64,000 bases of DNA from Lineus longissimus. Lineage: Eukaryota > Nemertea > Pilidiophora > Heteronemertea > Lineidae. Position 1 is the stretch's first letter. Each line of letters opens with the position of its first letter. Location: positions 2,418,001 through 2,482,000 of the forward strand of contig NC_088320.1 in assembly GCF_910592395.1 (NCBI RefSeq), read 5' to 3'. Made by a program: the position numbers and the translations under genes. Below, piece after piece: positions 11,459 to 22,720 of this stretch. The notes below the pieces were generated by a model that was given only the letters and a program-made list of their open reading frames with translations, was not told where the DNA came from and did not search any database.

Positions 11459-14400
11459 TCACATGACCACACAACTCTCTCCAGCTTTCTCCATCTTCTT
11501 CTCGTACTCTTTAACCTCTTCCAAATATTTCAACGGCGGCCATCGATGCTCCTTCACATAATCACTATTTTCTTTTCCCAAAGCTGAAAACTCTGGCCTC
11601 CTCTCAAAGGCGATGTAGTTGGTTGAGATGAAGTGGAGGCACCAATAGGCTAACTGCTCTGCATTGTGTTGCTGAAACGGGAAAGAGCACATCAATATGT
11701 CGTATTGGAGTGACATTGTGTGACTTCTTGGAAGGAGGAAGCTGGCCAATCAACCATAGCGTCAGAAACAAGGCGCTAATTGGACAAACATCATCCAATC
11801 AAAGCAAAACACAGAAAACGATTGATTCGATAGGGTGAATACTGACCTGCGCACCGTGAAGCAGACCAATTACATCAATTTCCGATTTTTCAATATTTTT
11901 CACCACGGATCGGTCGACTTCTTTTGTAATGTAGAGCTCGCAAAGGTTCTTTAGCCGTGTTTGGAAGTATCTGTCGGCTGCAACTAGGAGGCCTACTGAA
12001 TCACCAGACTCAATGGGAGCGTGGTCTGTGTAGAGGTACTCGATCAAGGCCAGGAAATTTTCCAGGGAGACATCAGGCACGATAATCTGAAGTATAACAT
12101 GGTTTATATTAAGCCCAATCCAGGGAACTACAAGACGTAGGGTGGTGCGAAAGGGCCTGGCGGGGGCGAAAGGGTTTACATGGCCAACGTGCTTTCCTCG
12201 TCGTAGAATGAACGTTTCAATTTGATTTAGTTCCTTGGAAAGATACACTAATTCTGTTCTTGGACAGTGGACTGATCTCGCTACCTTTTCGGCTAATCAC
12301 AAGACTGTTTTAATTTCTAGAGATGTTCAATCTTATTTGATTGATTCACTACAAGTTTCAATTCAATCTCCAAGCCTCGACCGAAGATTGGAGTTCGTAC
12401 CTCTGGCATATGTGAGCTTCCCTCCGTGAAATGTTCACTAAACATAGCCGCCATGACTTCAGACCGACATGATAGGATGGTCTGGTGTCCATATACTTTC
12501 GCACCTAAAATGGACCAAAAATACATGCACTGAGGAATTTGTTCTGGCCTTAACAATAAAAACAGCTTCACATTGACATAGGCACCGTCGATCTATTAAT
12601 AAGCGGTGATGGTCCGAAATGAATGATGATAATCGTATACCCATCTACAAGTAATCCAACTCGATGTGACATACTGTATCTGACACAGTGTTGTTAAGTG
12701 ATTATCCAGTTACAGTATGTACACTCTAAGCATAATTTGTATAGTATAGGTTCTGTGCTTTATGCAATGTACTATTTGGTTGAGCAATTAATTCTAATCT
12801 GTCTATTGTATGCCACTGGCACGGGTCTCTTTTTGTTCCTAAGGTTGGCGGAGAGGCCATCAAGCCGTCTCATATGAAAAGTATTAACCTGTCGTGGTAC
12901 CGTATGAAAGTGTGTTAGAAAAAAACCCAGACGTCTTGTGCATAGAGATATCTGTAAGATAAGTTAAAAGAAGGGAACGTCTAGGAAAAAGATGTTTGCC
13001 GGGTGTAGAAAGAGCGCGAGTAAAATGAAGGGAATTTGTGTGAAACAAGATGTCTGTCCGATGAGTATCAAAAACGGATCGCGTATGGGAAAAAGCGTCT
13101 TAGTTTAAGTTTAGACGGGAGCATGTATGGAAAAAGCTTGCTGCCAGGTGAAAGCGTTTTACGAAGTCCGATAGTGCAGTAACCTGTCGCTAGGACATAC
13201 CTTCCACAAGGAACACAACATCAGCCATCGTGGACTGATTCATGAGCAGTTTCTTCATAGCTTGGCCGGTTTCATCATTCAGGGAGGTCCCTATGCTCGG
13301 GTTGAGGAAGTCCTCCTCGGTCAAGACGTTGTCGCATATGGTCACTAGGTAGGACATATCAAACATGCCCGCCACCTTCTTCAAGTCCATCAGCTCTTCG
13401 TCTGTGTGACTCTCCTCGAAGTTTGGTACACCTTTGAAAAGAACATATAACTGCTAAGTTACAGAGGTCGCTTCAAGAAAATGGAAATCTATTTCTCGCA
13501 GCCAAACAATTCCATTGCATCAATATTCGAATCCCCGTTAACAAATGGATCATTTACCTACCTGCGTACAGGAACTCGAGCACGTGAGTGAAAGTCTTCG
13601 CCGTAATATCATCACTCAGGGTGATGACCGTGCGAATCTTTCCAGACGCCCCGGTCTTCTCTTCTTTTATTCCAGCCAGACCTGACACCGTTCCAGAATT
13701 TATCTCCTCCCATGTGATTTTGTTGACGTGCGCTTGGATCTGTTTAAGTTGGTTGTTCTGCAAAATATATCGAAAATCGAAAACTGAGGGGAGAAAGGAG
13801 ATCGCCGGAAGAACCGTATTCGGAACACTCGGCAGGGACGTCTAAGTAGCCCATGGTGTGAGAGCTTCTTTCCTCCAGCAGCAATTTGGGACGTCTCGAC
13901 AGGTATTGACCAATAAGAAGAGAGCTATCATGCTTGATCGGCACAGACAAGCAGGGCCATGATCACATATGGGGGTTTGATTGGTTAAAACCTGTCACCT
14001 GACCGGAAGTCCTACATGATTTCTGCTTGAGGAATGTGGCGAATTGTCAAAAACAAAATCTTAATCTACAAAGATGGGGTTGTCTCTTACCGGGGCCGGG
14101 GGCGTCACACCAAGGACCCTGCAAAACAACCTCGACGCGCAACACAGCAAGCATTTGTGCGCCTCCAGACGGTAGTTTCCCTGGATGACGAATGCGACAT
14201 CAGCGTGGCGGGGGTTCTCCAACATTTTCTGCCAGTCCGGACCAAACGACGACGTCTGCACTTCAATCCAGGGCGCCCGACCTGAAAAGGTAGAAGAATA
14301 TTCTAGTAGTAGTGCAAGATGATCGCCATGCGTCTTGTCCGTTTCAAGTACTGAGCCGGTTGCCCTGACGTCTTTGGCACAAAGGTCGAGGACATTAGTC

Positions 14401-15885
14401 CTTGAGAAAGGACACAACTTTCGGAACCAGAGTTACAAAAGGTGCCGGTGGTGCTTTAAAACACCATTCATGTGCCAGTTCCAAAATCGATTAGGACGGT
14501 TGGTGTCTTACCTGTCTCGGGCATCACTGGTGGTAGCAGCGTGGATTTCTTCTTCTTGCCGGAGAAGAAGCCCTTGGCTTTCGCTGGACGTGATGATAGG
14601 GCGGCATGGGCCTGAAAATATACGTGAATCGGTCATTAGTACGGGACTGCAAATGCTGTGATGTGGAAAGAAGCGAGAATGAAGTGCATGGGCCTCTTCG
14701 CGGGTGATCAAAATCTGTTCTGTTAATTTTACTCATTGGCAACACGAACCGTGCCACCTCCTTCTCCATACACGGTCCTTTCAATTATGAAACAGCTGTA
14801 GCAGTAAAAAATTTCCCCCTGGAAGAAGTGTTTGATCCGATTGTATTTTCACGGGTTGTGTTATACTGTAGTTGAGGCAATGACCGTCAAATAGCTCAGA
14901 GACCAAGGACCAGGTCGACTTACCGCTTTGTTGAAGCAGTATTTGACACCTTGCTGTGTGAGGGCGCTGCATTCGCAATACTCCATCCCCAACGATTTTG
15001 CAAGCTTCTCGGCTTCTAATTTACTCACTGGGGTTCTTTCATCTCGCAAGTCTGCAAAATTAAATTGCACAAACTTGGCATCAATGGATTGAATAAGTGG
15101 CCATGGTGCAGGCCATCGGGAAAACATCGGGGGAAAAAACGAAAAATGAAAACAAACGCAGCTGGTAGCAAATACATTCTGGAGACAGCATATACGGTCG
15201 TTCCGGCAAGGTTTCGTACTTTCTAGAATGGCGCAATCGGATGCCTCGGTAGTCTAGAAGCGATGAACCTGATCCTCCTATGTTGTTTAAAGCTGAACCG
15301 TCACTTATTTCGTAAAGGTACGACTTACCTCCTTTACACCCAATCAGGAGCCTGGGCGTATGTGGACAATTATGGCTGATTTCTGGGTCCCATTTAGCGG
15401 CAATGTTCTCGAACGAGTCGCGTGATGCAATAGAGAAGCAGACGAAAAAGACGTCCGTCTGGGGGTACGACAGGGGGCGCAACCTGTCGTAGTCCTCCTG
15501 AAAAAGAGTAAGTGTCATTATTCTGTTTCTGTGTCACCCACCCGTGGGCATGATAGTCTGAAATGGAATTATCTCGTTCCGCAACGTAGCTCTCCATCTG
15601 TCTCGGGAGACTCAGGGAAGGACGGGACAAACGAAAACTAGTCCTAGCTGGATATCAATCATTCGGTTTACTACCAAGATTCGTCAGTGCTTTTGCACTT
15701 ACCTGTCCTGCCGTATCCCAGAGAGCAATATTCACTGGTTTTCCATCAAACATGACATTTGCCCAGTTGATGTCGAACACCGTTGGAACATACTCTCTGG
15801 GGAAGGATTCAGTGGTGTAAGAGATCAGCAAGCAACTTTTCCCAACCCCACCATCTCCGACTACGACTAACTTTAAGTTCTCCAT
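11459..15885 (-). CDS. RhoBTB-like: RhoBTB/RacA-type GTPase, copy 1 (10 exons, 584 aa), divergent effector loop
   Basis: Exons in transcript order: 15885-15703, 15497-15329, 15051-14924, 14611-14512, 14281-14091, 13757-13562, 13431-13201, 12504-12401, 12086-11847, 11671-11459. Phases all fit. Residues 1 to about 170 are a Rac-like GTPase with P-loop GDGGVGKS (10-17), T35, DTAGQ (57-61), CKGD (115-118) and CSAL. A basic linker ([10 protein letters not shown]) follows, then BTB1 (about 214-345, interrupted), BTB2 (about 385-475) and a C-terminal region with HRWPPLKYL as in RhoBTB proteins. The end is CVVM, a CAAX prenylation box. Numbering matches Rac1 through residue 61, but 39-41 are I-N-W instead of N-Y-S, 30 is R instead of G and 54 is A instead of G. 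The Rho insert helix is absent. RhoBTB proteins act as CUL3 adaptors; that role is family inference. I chose MENLKLVV as the start because it aligns with Rac; an upstream in-frame ATG also exists. Confidence 0.9.
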
Positions 15886-17333
15886 CTTAATCTTAACTAA
15901 ACTAAAAGATAAGAACGTATAAAGTATTAAAAGCGCAATAGAATTGTACTTGATCCTCATACTCCCAACTTGAGAGAGACGCCCAACCATCCAACCGATC
16001 GAGGAATTTCCTTTATCATTATGGCGTTGTGGTTGACGTTCTCAGCCGAGAGCGGCTCGATTGATAGGCGACAGACAGAAATTTAGCACGGTGACTCGGA
16101 ACTGGACCTGACTTATGAACTGCCTCAGGAGTTTAGGAGGAAGAATGGGATGCGGGGACAGACCGGGAGAACGCACCGGGTGGTAAACGATAAAGAAAGA
16201 AGGGAACCTGTATGGAAAAGGCGACTTGGCGGCGAAGTAGGCAGGATGACCGGCGCACAAAGGGTCTAATATAGTGCTGAGGGGAGGATGAGCGCCGCAG
16301 AAAAGGCCTAATGATAAGTTTTCCTAGTTGATGCTAGAGGGAAGACCATGATTAAAAGATAGGGGTATGAAATGAAATGGTATAGGGCCAGGCCAGGAAT
16401 TAAATAGGGGCACAAGTGGGCCCCAGTGGCAGTGACTATGAGGGTTGATGTACCAAAGGGTAATAGATCACAGTTATGTTATGGCCTACCTTTCTTTTTC
16501 AAGTGATGTAGCTGAAAAATTGCAGAAAATTCGTGTTTTTACCTCCCTGTATTGCCAGTTTCAACACAAGCGGTCTTCTGGCTTTAAGTCATTGACACTC
16601 TATTCATATACTGCCAGGATCCTAAAAATACCAACCAATAGAATTGTGTTACTATTTTGAGAAAACGAGGAAAATCCGAATGCTTCCGAAGCAATCTCCC
16701 GGGCGCCGGGCCAAATGTCCAATTTACAAGCGCCGCTGAAATTGTCATATAGCCCCTCTGCCACAGTTTGATCGTCCACACACTGATCCAGTGTGTATAG
16801 TGCGCTGCTTGTAACATGGATTGAAAAGCCTTCTTATTATGTTTCGATAAGAAAACATTTTAAGGGTGTTGTGATAGTTTTTTTCATAACACTGTGAAGT
16901 GTATATGTGTCAAACAGTTACGATACCCACTATGACCATTGTCGGCCGGCGATTGTTCCTATTGTTGAGAGGTGACTGGCGAGCCAACTGTGGTAGCGAC
17001 AGTAGGCCGAGTTAGGCTTGCCGACGCTTGGAGATTGCTTCCGAAGTTCTCCGAGCGGAGAAATAAATTCGCGCATGCGTACTCACGAGGGGAAGCCGTA
17101 TAATTTTCCGAACAAAGACGTTATTATTTTGTATAATATACTGTTTTCTGCGGCAAATCGCTGAAATTGTTCCTCACCAAACTTACTGGCAATATCCGAG
17201 TCCTCCTCTAAACTGTGGATCTGGTCGAACTCGGGTGACGAAGTTGGAACATTTTCAGATTTTCTGCATGCATAGATCCAGTGCATTTTCTACGTGTAAT
17301 TCCAGATCCAGGAATAATTTTTGATGTTTTTTT
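15886..17333. other. 5' flank of RhoBTB copy 1
   Basis: No further supported coding exon. It holds a GCGCATGCGT word at 17071-17080 that resembles an NRF1 site. It also has a minus-strand open frame (17083-17286) that is shared with copy 2 apart from a 30-bp indel; that frame may be a 5' exon or chance. Confidence 0.4.
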
Positions 17334-17452
17334 CATGACTGAGTACTGTGCTTCTGATTGGTCAATATTATGCCTGTGACCTGATAGGAAATCTCTAATC
17401 GCTCCAGGTGACCTATAATAAAAATCCTGTTGCTTTTTTCGTTGGATATTAG

Positions 17453-18017
17453 GACTTCTTCATTCAAACTGGCAACCATGGTTGGAGCAACAATGAGCAA
17501 GAAATGAGGACGATTTTCATGGCATTTGGACCAGGTGAGTGTCGCCGAGTATCATTTTGATTGGACGGTGTCAATAGTGACGTCATGGAAGTCTCCCGAA
17601 GTTCAAGCAAGGATCCGCGAAAAGTGAGTTGTCGCCAATTTGTGCGACAACCCCTCCAAACCATCCGATTCGGTTCTGGATCAGAGAGTTTCACCGAGAT
17701 AGCTAGATTTATAGCTGTGCTGTCACGTGTCTGAATACTCAATTTGTGCGACATTCTTTATTAATTCATACGTATACAAAAATTGCGATATCTCGCTACA
17801 TCCTACCGATTGGTTTTACAATATTTGAAAAAGAAATTTGCCTTCTTCTCCAGATTTTAAGAAAAACTACCTCGCCAAGCCAATTCATATGGTTGACATC
17901 TACCAACTCTACAGTAGAATCCTTGGTATGAAACAACAGACCAACAATGGCACCTGGAGTCGCGTGAGCAACATGATGACATGGAATACTGAAGACGTCA
18001 CTGATGCGCTGACCTAG
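17453..18017 (+). pseudogene. Orphan ENPP6-like exons 7 and 8
   Basis: 17453-17534 and 17854-18017 duplicate the last two ENPP exons at 10605-10686 and 11006-11169. They keep the splice sites, the frame (GNHGW, NNGTWSRV) and the TAG stop, with few changes such as V to I in DFFVQTG. Exons 1-6 and any promoter are missing, so this is a by-product of the duplication. It could only be used if ENPP transcripts spliced from exon 6 across RhoBTB copy 1, which I consider unlikely. Confidence 0.88.
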
Positions 18018-18306
18018 TAATCAGATTCAGGAGTTCATTTCAAAGTGACTCATTCAATGTTCTACCTTTCCTTTCCTGCCAACACTACTGACGGGATCTG
18101 TTCGTTCGAAGAATTCTCGAATTTACACTGTTTATTTCAAAAGCTACACCATCCTCAAAAGTCCTGAGTTGGTCAGTTGTATCCTCCTCCCCTCACACTT
18201 GGTCTGAGGTTCAAAATGCTGCTACATTACATATACATTTTATCATTCCTCGTTAGTGTCAGTGTGAGCCAATCACGTTTCCCTTCTCTCCTCTATGTTG
18301 TTTTGA

Positions 18307-21300
18307 TCACATGACCACACAACTCTCTCCAGCTTTCTCCATCTTCTTCTCGTACTCTTTAACCTCTTCCAAATATTTCAACGGCGGCCATCGATGCTCC
18401 TTCACATAATCACTATTTTCTTTTCCCAAAGCTGAAAACTCTGGCCTCCTCTCAAAGGCGATGTAGTTGGTTGAGATGAAGTGGAGGCACCAATAAGCTA
18501 ACTGCTCTGCATTGTGTTGCTGAAACGGGAAAGAGCACATCAATATGTCGTATTTGAGTGATCTTGTGTGACTTCTTGGAAGGAGGAAGCTGGCCAATCA
18601 ATAATAGCGTCAGAAACAAGGCGCTAATTGGACAAACATCATCCAATCAAAGCAAAACACAGAAAACGATTGATTCGATAGGGTGAATACTGACCTGCGC
18701 ACCGTGAAGCAGACCAATTACATCAATTTCCGATTTTTCAATATTTTTCACCACGGATCGGTCGACTTCTTTTGTAATGTAGAGCTCGCAAAGGTTCTTT
18801 AGCCGTGTTTGGAAGTATCTGTCGGCTGCAACTAGGAGGCCTACTGAATCACCAGACTCAATGGGAGCGTGGTCTGTGTAGAGGTACTCGATCAAGGCCA
18901 GGAAATTTTCCAGGGAGACATCAGGCACGATAATCTGAAGTATAACATGGTTTATATTAAGCCCAATCCAGGGAACTACAAGACGTAGGGTGGTGCGAAA
19001 GGGCCTGGCGGGGGCGAAAGGGTTTACATGGCCAACGTGCTTTCCTCCTCGTAGAATGAGCGTTTCAATCTGATTTAGTTCCTTGGAAAGATACACTAAT
19101 TCTGTTCTTGGACAGTGGACTGATCTCGCTACCTTTTCGGCTAATCACAAGACTGTTTTAATTTCTAGAGATGTTCAATCTTATTTGATTGATTCACTGC
19201 AAGTTTCAACTCAATCTCCAAACCTCGACCGAAGATTGGAATTCGTACCTCTGGCATATGTGAGCTTCCCTCCGTGAAATGTTCACTAAACATAGCCGCC
19301 ATGACTTCAGACCGACATGATAGGATGGTCTGGTGTCCATATACTCGTGCACCTAAAATGGACCCAAAAAATACATGCACTGAGGAATTTGTTCTGGCCT
19401 TAACAATAAAAACAGCTTCACATTGACATAGGCACCGTCGATCTATTAATAAGCGGTGATGGTCCAAAATGAATGATGATAATCGTATACCCATCTACAA
19501 GTAATCCAACTCGATGTGACATACTGTATCTGACACAGTGTTGTTAAGTGATTGTCCAATTACAGTATGTACACTCTAAGCATAATTTGTATAGTATAGG
19601 TTCTGTGCTTTATGCAATGTATTATTTGGTTGAGCACTAAATTCTAATCTGTCTATTGTATGCCACTGGCACAGGTCTCTTTTTGTTCCTAAGGTTGGCG
19701 GAGAGGCCATCAAGCCGTCTCATATGAAAAGTATAAACCTGTCGTGGTACCGTATGAAAGTGTGTTAGAAAAAAACCCAGACGTCTTGTGCATAGAGATA
19801 TCTGTAAGATAAGTTAAAAGAAGGGAACGTCTAGGAAAAAGATGTTTGCCGGGTGTAGAAAGAGCGCGAGAAAAATGAAGGGAATTTGTGTGAAACAAGA
19901 TGAGTATCAAAAACGGATCGCGTATGGGAAAAAGCGTCTAGATTAAGTTTAGACGGGAGCGTGTATGGAAAAAGCTCGCTGCCAGGTGAAAGCGTTTTAC
20001 GAAGTCCGATAGTGCAGTAACCTATCGCTAGGACATACCTTCCACAAGGAACACAACATCAGCCATCGTGGACTGATTCATGAGCAGTTTCTTCATAGCT
20101 TGGCCGGTTTCATCATTCAGGAAGGTCCCTATGCTCGGGTTGAGGAAGTCCTCCTCGGTCAAGACGTTGTCGCATATGGTCACTAGGTAGGACATATCAA
20201 ACATGCCCGCCACCTTCTTCAAGTCTATCAGCTCTTCGTCTGTGTGACTCTCTTCGAAGTTTGGTACACCTTTGAAAAGAACATATAACTGCTAAGTTAC
20301 AGAGGTCGCTTCAAGAAAATGGAAATCTATTTCTCGCAGCCAAACAATTCCATTACATCAATATTCGAATCCCCGTTAACAAATGGATCATTTACCTACC
20401 TGCGTACAGGAACTCGAGCACGTGAGTGAAAGTCTTCACCGTGATGTCATCACTCAGGGTGATGACCGTGCGAATCTTTCCAGACGCCCCTGTCTTCTCT
20501 TCTTTTATTCCAGCCAGACCTGACACCGTTCCAGAATTTATCTCCTCCCATGTGATTTTGTTGACGTGCGCTTGGATCTGTTTAAGTTGGTTGTTCTGCA
20601 AAATATATCGAAAATCGAAAACTGAGGGAAGAAATGAGATCGCCGGAAGAACCGTATTCGGAACACTCGGCAGGGACGTCTAAGTAGCCCATGGTGTGAG
20701 AGCTTCTTTCCTCCAGCAGCAATTTGGGACGTCTCGACAGGTATTGACCAATAAGAAGAGAGCTATCATGCTTGATCGGCACAGACAAGCAGGGCCATGA
20801 TCACATACGGGGGTTTGATTGGTTAAAACCTGTCACCTGACCGGAAGTCCTACATGATTTCTGCTTGAGGAATGTGGCGAATTGTCAAAAACAAAATATT
20901 AATCTACAAAGATGGGGTTGTCTCTTACCGGGGCCGGGGGCGTCACACCAAGGACCCTGCAAAACAACCTCGACGCGCAACACAGCAAGCATTTGTGCGC
21001 CTCCAGACGGTAGTTTCCCTGGATGACGAATGCGACATCAGCGTGGCGGGGGTTCTCCAACATTTTCTGCCAGTCCGGACCAAACGACGACGTCTGCACT
21101 TCAATCCAGGGCGCCCGACCTGAAAAGGTAGAAGAATATTCTAGTAGTAGTGCAAGATGATCGCCATGCGTTTTGTCCGTTTCAAGTACTGAGCCGGTTG
21201 CCCTGACGTCTTTGGCACAAAGGCCGAGGACATTAGTCCTTGAGAAAGGACACAACTTTCGGAACCAGAGTTACAAAAGGTGCCGGTGGTGCTTTAAAAC

Positions 21301-22720
21301 ACCATTCATGTGCCAGTTCCAAAATCGATTAGGACGGTTGGTGTCTTACCTGTCTCGGGCATCACTGGTGGTAGCGGCGTGGATTTCTTCTTCTTGCCGG
21401 AGAAGAAGCCCTTGGCTTTCGCTGGACGTGATGATAGGGCGGCATGGGCCTGAAAATATACGTGAATCGGTCATTAGTACGGGACTGCAAATGTTGTGAT
21501 GTGGAAAGAAGCGAGAATGAAGTGCATGGGCCTCTTCGCGGGTGATCAAAATCTGTTGTTAATTTTACTCATTGGCAACACGAACCGTGCCACCTCCTTC
21601 TCCATACACGGTCCTTTCAATTATGAAACAGCTGAAGCAGTAAAAAATGTCTCCCTGGAAGAAGTGTTTGATCCGATTGTATTTTCACGGGTTGTGTTAT
21701 ACTGTAGTTGAGGCAATGACCGTCAAATAGCTCAGAGACCAAGGACCAGGTAGACTTACCGCTTTGTCGAAGCAGTATTTGACACCTTGCTGTGTGAGGG
21801 CGCTGCATTCGCAATACTCCATCCCCAACGATTTTGCAAGCTTCTCGGCTTCTAATTTACTCACCGGGGTTCTTTCATTACGCAAATCTGCAAAATTAAA
21901 TTGCACAAACTTGGCATCAATAGATTGAATAAGTGGCCATGGTGCAGGCCATCGGGAAAACATCGGGAAAAAAACGAAAAATGAAAACAAACGCAGCTGG
22001 TAGCATATACATTCTGGAGACAGCATATACGGTCGTTCCGGCAAGGTTTCGTACTTTCTAGAATGGCGCAATCGGATGCCTCGGTAGTCTAGAAGCGACG
22101 AACCTGATCCTCCTATGTTGTTTAAAGCTGAACCGTCACTTATTTCGTAAAGGTACAACTTACCTCCTTTACACCCAATCAGGAGCCTGGGCGTATGTGG
22201 ACAATAATGGCTGATTTCTGGGTCCCATTTAGCGGCAATGTTCTCGAACGAGTCGCGTGATGCAATAGAGAAGCAGACGAAAAAGACGTCCGTCTGGGGG
22301 TACGACAGGGGGCGCAACCTGTCGTAGTCCTCCTGAAAAAGAGTAAGTGTCATTATTCTGTTTCTGTGTCACCCACCCGTGGGCATGATAGTCTGAAATG
22401 GAATTATCTCGTTCCGCAACGTAGCTCTCCTTCTGTCTCGGGAGACTCAGGGAAGGACGGGACAAACGAAAACTAGTCCTAGCTGGATATCAATCATTCG
22501 GTTCACTACCAAGATTCGTCAGTGCTTTTGCACTTACCTGTCCTGCCGTATCCCAGAGACCAATATTCACTGGTTTTCCATCAAACATGACATTTGCCGA
22601 GTAGTTGTCGAACACCGTTGGAACATACTCTCCGGGGAAAGATTCAGTGGTGTAAGAGATCAGCAAGCAACTTTTCCCAACCCCACCATCTCCGACTACG
22701 ACTAACTTTAAGTGCTCCAT
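18307..22720 (-). CDS. RhoBTB-like: RhoBTB/RacA-type GTPase, copy 2 (10 exons, 584 aa), canonical effector loop
   Basis: Exons: 22720-22538, 22332-22164, 21887-21760, 21449-21350, 21119-20929, 20595-20400, 20269-20039, 19352-19249, 18934-18695, 18519-18307. Exon lengths are identical to copy 1, and the frame is intact to the CVVM CAAX end. Switch I reads [10 protein letters not shown] and residue 54 is G, as in Rac, so this copy looks ancestral in the GTPase part. Other differences from copy 1 include H for N at residue 3, Y in ISHYCP, N in DLRNER, D in CFDKA, V in DDITVK, F in GTFLND and R in GARVYG. Intron 2 (21888-22163) is 276 bp and open in frame, so its retention would add 92 residues inside the GTPase. 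The start lies about 1.5 kb from the SMARCE1 start, head to head. Confidence 0.9.

Larger units (their letters stand above)
10485..17333. repeat. Tandem segmental duplication, unit 1
   Basis: This 6.85-kb block is repeated immediately downstream (17334-24214) at an offset of about 6848 bp, with scattered substitutions and small indels. It starts inside ENPP intron 6 (TCATGACTGAGTACTG). It holds ENPP exons 7-8, the whole minus-strand RhoBTB gene and its 5' flank, and ends after the word TTGATGTTTTTTT. Exon boundaries are conserved in both units. Confidence 0.93.

Noticed and set aside
14034-14661. Plus-strand ORFs of 83 and 108 aa, repeated at 20872-21499
   Set aside because: They are antisense to RhoBTB exons 4-5 and are duplicated with them.
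17083-17286. Minus-strand ORF conserved in both duplication units (also 23934-24167)
   Set aside because: Conservation reflects the recent duplication. A 30-bp indel and lack of homology give no support for coding, though an upstream RhoBTB exon cannot be excluded.
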